Shown piece after piece: positions 23,380 through 34,112 of a stretch of 64,000 nucleotides of DNA. This DNA comes from Nansenia antarctica (lineage: Eukaryota; Chordata; Actinopteri; Argentiniformes; Microstomatidae): positions 56,043,655 through 56,107,654 of the forward strand of contig OZ022341.1 in NCBI GenBank assembly GCA_963989245.1, written 5' to 3'. The position numbers and the translations under genes were made by a program. Positions within the stretch are counted from its first letter, which is position 1. Each line of letters begins with the position of its first letter. The notes under the pieces are model-generated. The model was not told where the DNA came from. It searched no databases and worked only from the letters and a program-made list of their open reading frames with translations.

Positions 23380-24541
23380 GAATGTAAAGCACAAAGCAAT
23401 CCTATGAATTCAGTTTATTGTCTTTTTCACATGCAAACATCCATCACAACATTCACTATGCAACACGACAGGCTGGTCGGCCAGGTACTATACTAGATGA
23501 ACAGTAGTAACGTTCGGTTCACTCGACGTTTTACACTTTTTACTACTTGGATGGGACAATGTTGTGGCAAATCTGATATGAACGGTATAACATTTTCATA
23601 TCCAGAGTTGTGACAACATTACTAAGAGATGGTCTGTAAATTGGACCCTGTCTCTTTGCTACAGTACGGTCAGGATCAACCAAACCAATAAACTAGTTTC
23701 ATAGAGTAGCCTGCCACTTCACTGAATGATAGTACCGTACCGTTTAATCCTGCATTTGGTGCAGGGCCATGCCCGCAAACCTTTCAATACTGTCAACAAA
23801 AGTCGCCTCTGTGTTCTGTACATCAACTCAGGATATGACGCTTGAAAGTGCAGTTGCCTTCAAACGCTGGGACGCGGGTGTGCGTCTGGAGCTGGTTGTT
23901 TCTCTCTGTACCAGCGCAATCACTGTGTCTGCTACTGGTCTCTTACTTTGGATTTGGATAACTCTTGGATGTAAGCCAGCTATGTGTCTACACTTTGTGT
24001 GTCGCATTTAGCTAACATCACTGCAACAGGTGGGTCTATTCAGATTAGCATATCAACCAAGCTACTTTGCAAAGTTGCTAGGTGGCTAGCCAGCTAGCTA
24101 ACACATATTGTTGAGTAGGCTAATGACTAATCGCTGTCTAGAAAAAAATGCTTTTCTGTGCCGATAATGTTTTCTCATAAATAATGAGGTGTATATATTA
24201 GAGGTAGACCCAACAATAACTATTACCACATAGCTAGCAACTTACTAGCTGGCTAATCAATTGACTGACTGGCACGCATGTTAGTTGACAACTTCATTCC
24301 ACCAAAGCTGTCATGCACTTTTGTTTGTAAAAGGAATCTCGTCTGAAATTCAATTGAACCACGTAGAACTGTGTACATCCCGTTCGCTACAGTAAGTTCC
24401 CCCCCATCTTCACAATGATCTGACCTCTGGTGCGGGGTGGTTGTTGACGTCCTCCTAGGAGCATTGACAGCGCAACACGAAGCTACTCTGGCTGGTTAGA
24501 TATTTGTTCCATTAAAACTGTCAATCTTTCTCTCCTACTAG
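23380..24541 (+). promoter_or_regulatory. Upstream region of katna1
   Basis: Between the lats1 poly(A) signal and the first coding exon of katna1, which begins after acceptor …ctcctactag at 24541. An untranslated first exon must lie in this interval, but I cannot fix its donor. GCTAGC-rich low-complexity sequence lies around 24075-24110. Confidence 0.5.
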
Positions 24542-24542
24542 A

Positions 24543-27500
24543 ATGAGTCTACATGAGATCAGTGAGAACGCGAAGCTTGCCCGAGAGTATGCATTACTTG
24601 GGAATTACAGCTCTGCAATTGTTTGCTACCAAGGAGTGCTTGAACAAATCAAGAAATACCGTTTCTCGGTACGTGACAGCAGCTTTCAACAAAGATGGCA
24701 ACAGGTAAATGACTCATTAGTATTCTTGGTGTTATCAAACTGATTGTGATTGTGGTTTGGGCAGGAACATTCTGGGGAATAATATTGAATTTCACTTCCC
24801 TATTTTTGCTCTTGACAGATATGGGAAGAGATAAGTGAGGAAAATAAACGTGTGCAAGAAATTATGGCAAATCTAGAGCGCTTCCAACAGGAGGAGACCA
24901 CCGTTTCCAAACCAACCAATCAAGATGGAGATATTTGGCCCGTTCAAGTAGAACGCAGGCATGAACGCAGGTATGTGGATTCAATTATACGCATGAACGC
25001 AGGTATGTGGAGTCTAGTCAATTATAAGTGCACTCAGTGTAAAATGAATGTGTGCCCTTGCTTTTTCCTAGAATTTAAAGACACAGCTATGAGATTTTCA
25101 GAGTATCTTTATTAGAATCTGATTGAGTGTGCAGTTCGCTTAGTAACCAGAGGCAGAATAAGCTGTTCGTCTGAGGAAAATAACTTAATGATGCAGTCAT
25201 GTGAGTAAGATTAGTGCTCACTGTGCCTGGTGTTGGACTGCACAAAAAATGCTGCCCTCAACAAACGAATGCTTGAAGTCCAAGTGAAATAGAAAAGTAG
25301 GCTTTTACTTTCAAGAAGTTATAGTAGTTTTACTTCCAGCAGGTGAAAGTGTAGTTTGTATTCCCCAGGCTGATGGATGTAGCCTTCTCCTCTTTCCTTA
25401 AAGATCTTCCCCATGTCCGGTTAGGAAGCCCCCAGTTCCCTACAAAGACAGTAAACCTCACAACAACCGCATTAGTGTGGGCCCCCGGGCTCAGCACCAT
25501 CAGTCGCCACGTGGGGCCAACGGTGACAGGGCCAAACTTTTGAAGGGCAAGGAGAAGATAGGGGTCCCAGGCAAACTAAAAGAAGACAAGGTAAGGCTTG
25601 CTGGCTTTCTGGATTTCTTGTTTACTGTATATTTTTACTTACCAAAATAAAAAAGCTTAACTAAACTCCTCAAAAAAAGTTTGGAAACGTTATTTCAGTC
25701 GATTCTTCCTCCCCTTTAATAATACCAATTGGTATTGTATTTTATATCGTTGGAAAGCCTGATTAGTCACCTTTACAACGAGGTACAACTTGTAAGGATC
25801 ATGCATTCATCACATTCATCGCATTCAGCGGCCCAAAAAATGTTGCCAAAATCCCCTGCAATATTCATCTGTTGGTATTCACTCTCGTTTTGAGCTTCAA
25901 GTGCTGGCAGGTGTATGTCAGTCACAGGTGTGTGACTGGCACCTGAATGGCACCTAATTGACAGGAATGATATTCTGGGGCCAGTGGCGATCCCATATCT
26001 CCAGAATCTGGGACCTAACTCCATCCTCCAGGATGACAACGCTCGCCCCCACAGAGCCAGGATCATCACAGAGCACCTCCAGAATTTGGGAGTGGAGAGG
26101 GTGGAATGGCCTGCCGTGAGTCCAGACCTCAACCCAATTGAACACTTGTGGGATCAGCTTGGGCGTACTGTACGTGCCAGAGTGACCAACGCAACCATGT
26201 TGGCTGACTTGCGGCAAATCCTAGTTGAGGAATGGGATGCCGTCCCACAGCAGTGTGTGACCAGGCTGGTGACCAGCATGAGGAGGAGGTGCCAAGCTGT
26301 TGTGACTGCGTATAGATTTTCCACACGCTGCTGAGGTGCCTGACAGTGTAAAATTAATAAAGTGTAAAAATGGCCAATATGTGTTGTTTTTTCCTTATTA
26401 CTGTGGGAGAGTGCAATCATCCAGTCCACCAAGCAACTCACCGGCGCCCCCCTCCCCTCTCTGGAAGAGCTGTACAACACACGCTGTCTCAGGAAGGCCT
26501 CCAAGATCTCCAGGGACCCACCCAACCCACCCTGGGTACGAACACTTTACCCGGCTGCCCTCGAAAAGGCGGTTCAGGACCTTGGCCGCAAGGACAAACA
26601 GACTGAAGAACAGCTTCTACCACAGGGCCGTCCAGGCCCTGAACACAGCAAAGACCTAGGTTCTGGGCCCTGGACAGTCTGGACGGATTGATGGCAGCGG
26701 CTGGACTGAAAAAATCAGGTGTAGTGCTGAGGCACAAATATGTACATTTCAAGCCTGCAAACTGCGACACTTTAAATAAATGTGCAATAACACTATTGTG
26801 CAATATGACAACCCTAGTCGTCTATCTGTACAGTATAGTACAGTGGATAGTGTACATAGCCTTTATTTATGTAAACCAGCTCCTTCCCTTCTGAATACCA
26901 ACAGAAGAATATAGGGGATTTTGGCAAATATTTTTTGGCCGCTACCCACACGTTTAGCTGTGTTGCTCATTCCACGAATGCATGATCCTTACAAGTTGTA
27001 CCTCGTTGTAAAGGTGACTAATCAGGCTTTCCAACGATATAAAATACAATACCAATTGGTATTATTAAAGGGGAGGGATAATCGACCAAAATAACGTTTC
27101 CGAACTTTATCTAACTTTTATATAACTTGAATCACGATCCCAAGAATGTAAAATACTATGTGCCGCATTGGTGTTACACAACCTAAAATGATTTGCATGT
27201 TGACTCAACACCATTCACTGTACGCATGTTTACCTAAAATCATCACCAGCTTGTCAGTCCGGTTTCTGGTTCTCAGAAAACCTCTACTGCATGAGTACAT
27301 GGAACCCCTTCAGAGCAGACAAATAATCCTGTATATTTCTGCCTTGCAGAACAAAGCTGAGGAAAAAGAAGTGAAGAAATTTGACGGGACAGGATATGAC
27401 AAAGACCTTATTGAAGCCCTTGAGAGAGACATTATATCTCAAAATCCCAATGTTAAATGGTGTGTTACTATTAACCATTAACTTCCTAAAGAATATTACC

Positions 27501-29339
27501 CTGTAAACAAGAGTTTGGCTAACAGGAAATACTCCCTTTTAATGTTTATAGGGATGATATTGCAGACTTGGAAGAAGCAAAAAAGCTGTTGAAAGAAGCC
27601 GTTGTGCTGCCTATGTGGATGCCTGAATTTTTCAAAGGCATACGAAGGCCATGGAAGGTTCTGTTCTAAGTCACCTCATCACGTTCTCTGTTACATTGAT
27701 CAATTGCATGACAAAGAAGACCATCTAATGGTTGTAATTAATGTAAAGGTTGCACATATTATAAAACATTTGCTTTATTTCCAGGGAGTACTTATGGTGG
27801 GGCCTCCAGGCACAGGAAAGACCCTTCTGGCTAAAGCTGTTGCCACAGAGTGCAGAACCACATTCTTCAATGTCTCCTCGTCCACTCTCACTTCCAAGTA
27901 CAGAGGGGAGTCTGAAAAACTGGTCCGCCTTCTGTTTGAAATGGTAATATTCTTCCACATCAAGTTGTTTTAGAATTATTACACAAGAAGTTCTGTTTCA
28001 CAAGATGTTATATATCTATCTAAGAAGTTTTGTCAGGTTCTAGTGTGTTCTAATGTTTTTGTGCCCTGTACAGGCCCGGTTCTACGCCCCTACCACCATA
28101 TTCATCGATGAGGTAGACTCGATGTGCAGCCGCAGGGGAACGTCTGAGGAACACGAGGCTAGCCGGCGAGTGAAAGCAGAGCTTCTGGTCCAGATGGATG
28201 GTAGAGTACTGCTTTTCTAGATAATTATTGCGTTTGACATGACAACGACGGTAATAGGAGCTTGCTAATAACATAGTGTGTGCGGCCTGGCAAACACTGC
28301 ATACATGCAGAGATTGCAGACACATCGGTTCATCTTCCATGTCACAATATAATTGCATCACATGATATGCAATACATCACTTGATATACAGTGCATCATT
28401 CATCACATGATATGCAATTCCTTTCCCTGTAAATGTTTTGTTTTTGTCCAAGAAATGATAGTACTGAAATGTTGATGGTATTACACTTTGGTGTTATTGT
28501 GCTGTTGTTTAGGTGTTGGTGGGGCCTCAGAAAATGACGATCCTTCTAAGATGGTGATGGTGCTGGCAGCCACCAACTTTCCCTGGGACATTGATGAGGC
28601 TCTGAGGAGGCGTCTTGAGAAGAGAATCTATATCCCTCTGCCTTCAGGTCCGTATTCACTACACAGTACACACACACACACACTGCTCTCCCCATAGCTA
28701 TACATTTTGTATGGCAAACTGGATGGATTTATCACTGTTTTTTCCAAAAATATGTTACACTATGTTTAAGTGAAATGTATGTTTCCTCTGTGTGTGATTT
28801 GTTGTATATACAGCCAAGGGCCGAGTGGAGCTGCTACGGATCAACCTGAAAGAGCTGGAGTTGGCCAATGATGTAGACATGGCAAAGATTTCAGAGCAGA
28901 TGGAGGGCTACTCTGGAGCTGACATCACCAATGTTTGCAGGTAAGCTCTTACTTTAACTTTCTTTTAGGCAATGTGAATACTATCCCTCTAAACAAGCTC
29001 TTACTTTTCTGCTGTTCTATTGGCTGAGAAGATGAGTGCTGGTTTGAATAAGAGATACCAGTACTGTGATGAAGAGAAATACCTCAGTCTAAATCCACAA
29101 TCATTCATGAAATGTTAACATATCTTGGTAACGTCTTTAGGGATGCCTCTCTGATGGCTATGAGGCGACGGATCGAGGGTCTGACGCCGGAGGAGATACG
29201 TAACATTCCCCGAGACGAGATGCACATGCCCACTACCATGGAGGACTTTGAGTCTTCTCTGAGGAAGGTGTCCAAGTCTGTATCAGCAGCTGACCTGGAG
29301 AAGTACGAGAAGTGGATTGAAGAGTTTGGCTCCTGTTGA
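24543..29339 (+). CDS. katna1: katna1, katanin p60 ATPase catalytic subunit
   Basis: Microtubule-severing AAA ATPase. Exons: 24543-24704, 24819-24970, 25404-25590, 27350-27459, 27552-27657, 27785-27943, 28074-28200, 28513-28647, 28814-28940 and 29141-29339 (stop TGA). Phases match, giving 487 aa; human is 491 as I recall. The N-terminal MIT-like helical domain starts MSLHEISENAKLAREYALLG. A variable basic linker follows. Walker A GPPGTGKT is at about 245-252 and Walker B TIFIDE at about 300-305. The C-terminus is EKWIEEFGSC. The donor of exon 2 (24971) is duplicated 32 bp downstream. Intron 3 holds a Tc1-type element. Start chosen from the conserved N-terminus. Tandem after lats1 and tail-to-tail with ginm1. 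Confidence 0.97.
24959..25011 (+). repeat. 32-bp-spaced direct repeat covering a splice donor
   Basis: The 21-bp sequence spanning the 3' end of katna1 exon 2 and its donor (gcatgaacgcag|gtatgtgga) occurs at 24959-24979 and again at 24991-25011. The second copy offers an identical donor at 25003. Confidence 0.9.
25672..27112 (+). mobile_element. Tc1-like transposon remnant with long inverted repeats
   Basis: Long terminal inverted repeats (roughly 25676-25880 and 26890-27112) match closely in opposite orientation, including accaattggtattgtatttt and gcctgattagtcaccttt. Between them, 25984-26334 reads as the C-terminal third of a Tc1 transposase: DDNARPHRARI, SPDLNPIEHLWDQLGR and SMRRRCQAVV, i.e. 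the last two acidic residues of the DDE triad. The N-terminal DNA-binding part and the first catalytic Asp are missing, so it is inactive. A LINE fragment has inserted inside it. In katna1 intron 3. Confidence 0.85.
26430..26880 (+). mobile_element. LINE 3' fragment nested in the Tc1-like element
   Basis: Plus-strand coding similarity at about 26445-26659: SLEELYNTR, KASKISRDPTHPGYEHF, LPSKRRFRTLAARTNRLKNS and FYHRAVQALN, the C-terminal end of a fish non-LTR reverse transcriptase. An AT-rich 3'UTR-like tail follows (aataaatgtgcaataacact). 5'-truncated and dead. Confidence 0.75.
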
Positions 29340-29885
29340 GACGGCAGGTCATATGAGCCACATCCTCAGTCTCAGGTCTGCAGCGGGGGGATTAGTGGAA
29401 GGCTGAATCTGGTCACAATCATTTAACACTGGCTCTGTGTCGTGTCAGATCTTCCCTTTCTTTGTATACAGCGATATTGCCTTAAGTTAAGTAGGATAAC
29501 TGTGTGCACTTGAGAGATTGCATCTCTTTGCCTACCTTTTAGTTGGCCCTGGTCGTGATGACAATAGTACATTCCGAAACATACCTTGATTCGTGTACCT
29601 TATGTTACTTAGTGATGTTTTACAGCAAGTACATTCTTACGAATCAAAGAGTTATGGGATGGTAGAATGCTCAGGACAACGGCTTAGGAAAAAAACTTGA
29701 TTCTCTCTATATGCCTTGAACACCTTTGCTACCAAAGTATCTACCACAGTGTCTTTTGCTCCTGTGTTATATCCAGTGATGTACTGGGGTATATGTCAAA
29801 GTTACACTACCTGTTTGTTTTATGCTCTTGATTTTATTTGAAAGTGAATTTGTATGCAATCATAGAACACTAACAATGTGTTGTT

Positions 29886-29891
29886 AATAAA
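29886..29891 (+). terminator. katna1 poly(A) signal
   Basis: AATAAA about 550 bp after the katna1 stop. The 3'UTR 29340-29910 shows nothing else. The convergent ginm1 signal lies about 100 bp further on. Confidence 0.7.
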
Positions 29892-29986
29892 GCTATGGAA
29901 GTAAAATATGACTTGCTGTCATGTTTTTTGTGTGTAACCTGTTCAGTCTAAAGATTGTCACACAACATGAATATTACAGAAACATA

Positions 29987-31619
29987 TTTATTGAGCAGGA
30001 CTTACAGGAATTACATTTGGATTTTTAAAAAAGAAAATAAATGATGCACACAAGTCATGCTTCCATGCTTCATAACATCATACACAAGACTGACATGGAA
30101 TTGTGAGGCACCATAAAAGCAATAAAAGGAAGGTAAATTGGTCTATTTCACTCAGATTATTATGGAAGGTGAGCACTTGAAGTCATCATGCAGTTTCCTA
30201 ATATAAAGCTGCTCATGAGACAGCCACTGCATTCACTCACTACTAGAACTTCAAATGCAAATTGTGTTGATGCAGGATGTCCATGTGCCATGGACCCCAT
30301 TCAATGCCATGCATATGCCAACCTGTAGCCAAGTCTTCAGAGTGACATTGATATCTATTTTGGTCATGCTTAGCCTGCTTTGAGGCAAATCAGCTAATAA
30401 GCAATTGGAGAGAATTCAGAATATACTTGGTATCTGAGAGAACTTAAGTCAGCACTTCGATCCAAAGCTATGTATTGGAAAATGATTCCTGTAAGTGTTG
30501 CTTTGGATGCAAGCGTTGACTGTGCATGGCCAGTGTCATTAACATAATCACATTCCAAAGAACAGCCAGTTCTCATATTCATACATTCCATTTAAGTTAA
30601 AACACACACGTACAAACAACAGGCAATTAATAAAGCAGCAGGGCCTGCCTATTCACTGGGCACAATGATCCAGAGCGCAGACAACAGAGACACAACATAT
30701 ACTGTAAAAGGGAAACAGCTCTATTGTTTTATACATTCCATGTCTATCTCCAACGTTCTGTAACATAAAGCCATGTGAATATGCCCTCCCAGACCTCTCA
30801 GCAATAGGAACTAAAAGTGCATTCTATTACTTGAAATGGGATTTCATGGATAATCATTCTTAGTGCTGCACTCAAGCACTAAGCAGTGCAAGACTAGGCC
30901 CTTCAGTCCATATATTAACTTGAACACAGGCCAGTCAGTTTTCAGTCAAAATACAACAGGAACATTCAATTCCATCTGCTACATTTTCCCCCGTAAATTA
31001 TTTTTAGACATACATTAGTAAGACACACACACACACACACCCCCTACGATGAGGGACCTATGAAGTACAGTACATGAATGTTCAAGCAGTTTGTCTTATG
31101 ATTAAAAGTTGCATGACAAACATCAAATCCCCCAGTCAGAGAGATACAAGATTATGAAATGAGCAATCAAAAATAAAGCAGTAACACATGAGTATTAACA
31201 CATTAGGGGCCAGTTTCACAGACAAGGCTTAAGCCTAATCCTGGACTAAAAAGCATCTTCAATGGAGATTTTACATTGAAAGTGTGATTTAGTCCAGGAC
31301 TAGGCTTAAGCCTTGTCTGTGAAACCGGCCCTATGTGTTATAGTGAAACTTCAGAACATAAACGTAGAATTGGTACAGGCACTGTGAGGCAACACAATCA
31401 TAATATGAACAACAACAGTGTGCAGAAGGTCCTTAAGTATGTTCTTATTCCAGTGGTAACATTTCAGATTCATCTTTTGAGAGGGTATACTCTGGAAAAA
31501 TACAATTAAATGTTGTGTATTTATGTGTATAAGTGCTACAAGAGAAAGGTGCTTTCTCTGACAACATAATGCCTCATGTTTCAACAGCTGCAAGCAGACT
31601 CCACTTCATCAGTCTTCAT
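29987..31619 (-). other. ginm1 3' untranslated region
   Basis: Minus-strand poly(A) signal AATAAA at 29992-29987. No reading frame is credible in the 1.6 kb up to the ginm1 stop. It contains a (CA)n tract near 31022-31040 and a strong hairpin at 31206-31331. Confidence 0.65.
31206..31331. repeat. Hairpin MITE in ginm1 3'UTR
   Basis: Two approx. 45-bp arms in inverted orientation around a short loop. The left arm reads ggccagtttcacagacaagg… and the right arm …ccttgtctgtgaaaccggcc. Only a few mismatches. Non-coding and likely a non-autonomous DNA transposon. It would fold into a long hairpin in the mature transcript. Confidence 0.85.
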
Positions 31620-33867
31620 TTAAGGCTTCTTCTCTTCTTCTTCAACCTCTATTTCAATGTTTTCAAGCAGAGTGTGTCTTTCATCTTCCGGCATCAGAGT
31701 TACAGGATTTAAATGGAAGATTCCCCTAAAGCAAAAGAAAAAGAATTTTCCTCATAAGCATCACACTGAACAGAGAGATGAGAAAGAATGAATGGAGTTG
31801 CCCATCATCAGAATTTCTCCACACTGATCTGCCGATGTTTAATTTCTTCCAACAATAGCAGTCATGTGAGGAGGTTTGTCACTGGCCTCTGTGAGACTGA
31901 AAACATACTTGTGTTCGCATGTTGGGAAGAGCATGTCCAGGATCTTGACGATGACTGCTGACCCAACAACACCAATTACCACCACCCACATGATCAAGAA
32001 GAAGAGGGGTAGGGATTCAGACCAGAAGCGTCTCAGGCGCTCCCTCACCTCTTCCACCCATCGACACATGGCCTGTAGAGAGGTTGACATAGGTTAAATC
32101 AGGGCAATTTTAATATATATATTTTTTTTTTTTAAATAACATTGAAACTATCAAAATATTTTTTGGTTTGATCCAAAATGAGCTTACACTGTAAGAGGAC
32201 AGAGCTTCTTTGAGGGGTGTCTCTGTCTGCATATGATCTGATATCCCTTCCAACCCCTCATCCTCAATATAATCACTTTTAGCATCATACAAGAGGTCAG
32301 GGTCCATGCGTAGGGGAGTCTCTGGGAGCTTGCCTGGGGCAGCAGTCTCCTCCTGTGTCGTCTCTGCGTGCTTCAGAGGAGAATGACTCGTGGTTTGGGA
32401 CATAACTTGGTCTTCAGCTGAGGGATAGAGCAAGTGAATATTGTTTTAGCAATGGAATTCACCAATCATGTCCTTCAAATATCAAGAAAAATAGGCTGTC
32501 AGGTATTACACTTCCTGTATACCTTTTTTAGGACTTGTTGGATCTGTGATAACTACATCGTTTTCCCTTGGGATCCTGAAAATCTCACTGTGTCCTATGG
32601 GGTAGGTGTTGGTGTACTGAGCAAGTTTCTGGAAATTTGGGCTCATCAGTATCTTCACTTCACACATCTCTGGCTGTTGGACCTAAATGTTAAGAAATAA
32701 TGCAAAGAAATACAATTACAACATCAATACATTTATGACAACAAGGTCACACCACAGATGTTTCCCTATAGCCCAAATATGTTCCTCTTGTAAGTTCTGC
32801 TTTGTTTAAGCACATGGTTTTCATAAGCAGTACCCCATACTTTGACTGCACCAGTTGATCAGTTTGTTAAAGGGTCATTTCCTCCATCGTTATCAGCCAT
32901 ACCTACCTTTCTCCCTTCCATCTCTATGACCTCGCTAAACACCTGAAGGGACACCACTTCTTCTGAATCACTCCACAGGCGATTCTGGCTCACCATCACC
33001 CGGGTGACAGTTGAGACTAAGTCACCTGATTCAAATTCACTGCTGCCATTGGTGGTTTCCACTGCAAACACAGATGGCACAGTATGTGTTGATAAGAGGT
33101 ATAAGACAAGCAGTAGTGTAAGCAGTCGTAAACTCTTATCAGCATGTAAATGACTACTTACAGAGCAACGCTAGGCAATTCATCCGTGTCACCCCTGACA
33201 ACTCCACAGGAACATCATTAATGAGCACTTGCTCTTCATCAACTGAAATGTTCAGACAGATCTGAAAATTAAGGTAAAATATAACTTTAAGAGCTGCCAG
33301 ATTATTCATGAAAAATCTAGTCATATCCCAAGTTTACTCATCATGTGAAGATCACTATAAAGAAATAGAAGATCTCATTGGATTGAATCCACCTGGCCAG
33401 CAAAATGCTGAAAATATGTGCACACAGGGAGGAGGATAATATATAGCCAGGTAATATTATTAGCTAATTATTGTGGTTAGCTTGAACTTACCTGCAAGTT
33501 GTTGGACTCCTGCACCTGAGTGTCACCCACGGTTCCTGCTGTCACATTAATCAGAATGTTTTCCTACGATGAGAAGAGAGTCACTATTAATCCCAAAACA
33601 GCAATCACTTATCTGAAGACAATTTACAGCACAGCTAAGCTAGCTACCTGCAAGCTAACAACATAGGGCAGCTAGGCTAATAATAACAAAGTCAGCAAAA
33701 TAGGAGCAACATAGCATTTAAGTCAGCTAGCTTGTTCACTAAAACTAGCACGGATGTAATATTATGTATCGTATTACCGTGTTCAACTGTCGAGGTGTTG
33801 ACTCCGCGAAAATTAATGACATAAACAATAATAATATTGCATACATTGATGTTGGTTTCATCGCCAT
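31620..33867 (-). CDS. ginm1: ginm1, glycoprotein integral membrane protein 1
   Basis: Single-pass membrane protein of unknown molecular function. Minus-strand exons: 33867-33778, 33563-33492, 33261-33162, 33061-32907, 32682-32523, 32417-32188, 32072-31909 and 31725-31620 (stop TAA). Phases match, giving 358 aa; human is 330 as I recall. Signal peptide MAMKPTSMYAILLLFMSLIF. Extracellular part with NVT and NIS glycosylation sequons and the conserved VLINDVPVELSGVTRMNC. A juxtamembrane motif GKLPETPLR shared with human. Transmembrane helix about residues 290-314 and a short acidic cytoplasmic tail (EIEVEEEEKKP). The donor after EHK is gtatgt at 31908; reading through it gives a spurious shorter tail ending at 31839. 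Head-to-head with ppil4. Confidence 0.95.
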
Positions 33868-34112
33868 CTTGTTAGCTAGCCGTCTTCTTATCTGGGCTCG
33901 ACGGATATAGAGAAACAACGGGTGCGTTCGTAAATACGCTCTGGAAATCTTATCAGCACTCTTGTTCAATCAAATTATTTGGTCGCTCTATGACGTTGAA
34001 CCCAGTGTACGCTCCGGCGCTCTCAGAGCGTATTTACGAACGCACCCAACAACACCCACAAGTGACGTAACTACTGCCCATGCGCATTGCCGACCATCAC
34101 TACTTCGCGAGC
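33868..34112. promoter_or_regulatory. Bidirectional promoter ginm1 / ppil4
   Basis: The two start codons are 245 bp apart in opposite directions. A CRE-like TGACGTAA is at 34063-34070, 43 bp before the ppil4 ATG, and a weaker TGACGTTG at about 33990. No TATA box is evident. About half of the interval is taken by a hairpin element (33920-34047). Confidence 0.75.
33920..34047. repeat. Hairpin MITE inside the shared promoter
   Basis: Perfect 24-bp terminal inverted repeats: 33920-33943 (gggtgcgttcgtaaatacgc…) and 34024-34047 (…gcgtatttacgaacgcaccc). Flanks repeat aacaac on both sides, a possible target duplication. 128 bp and non-coding. Confidence 0.85.

Noticed and set aside
31839..31908. Alternative ginm1 C-terminus by reading through the exon
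   Set aside because: The gtatgt donor at 31908 joins in phase to 31725, giving a tail that aligns with human GINM1. The read-through end does not.
34080..34112. Upstream in-frame ATG for ppil4
   Set aside because: It adds MRIADHHYFAS before the universally conserved MAVLLETTLGD start and overlaps the promoter next to the CRE-like motif.
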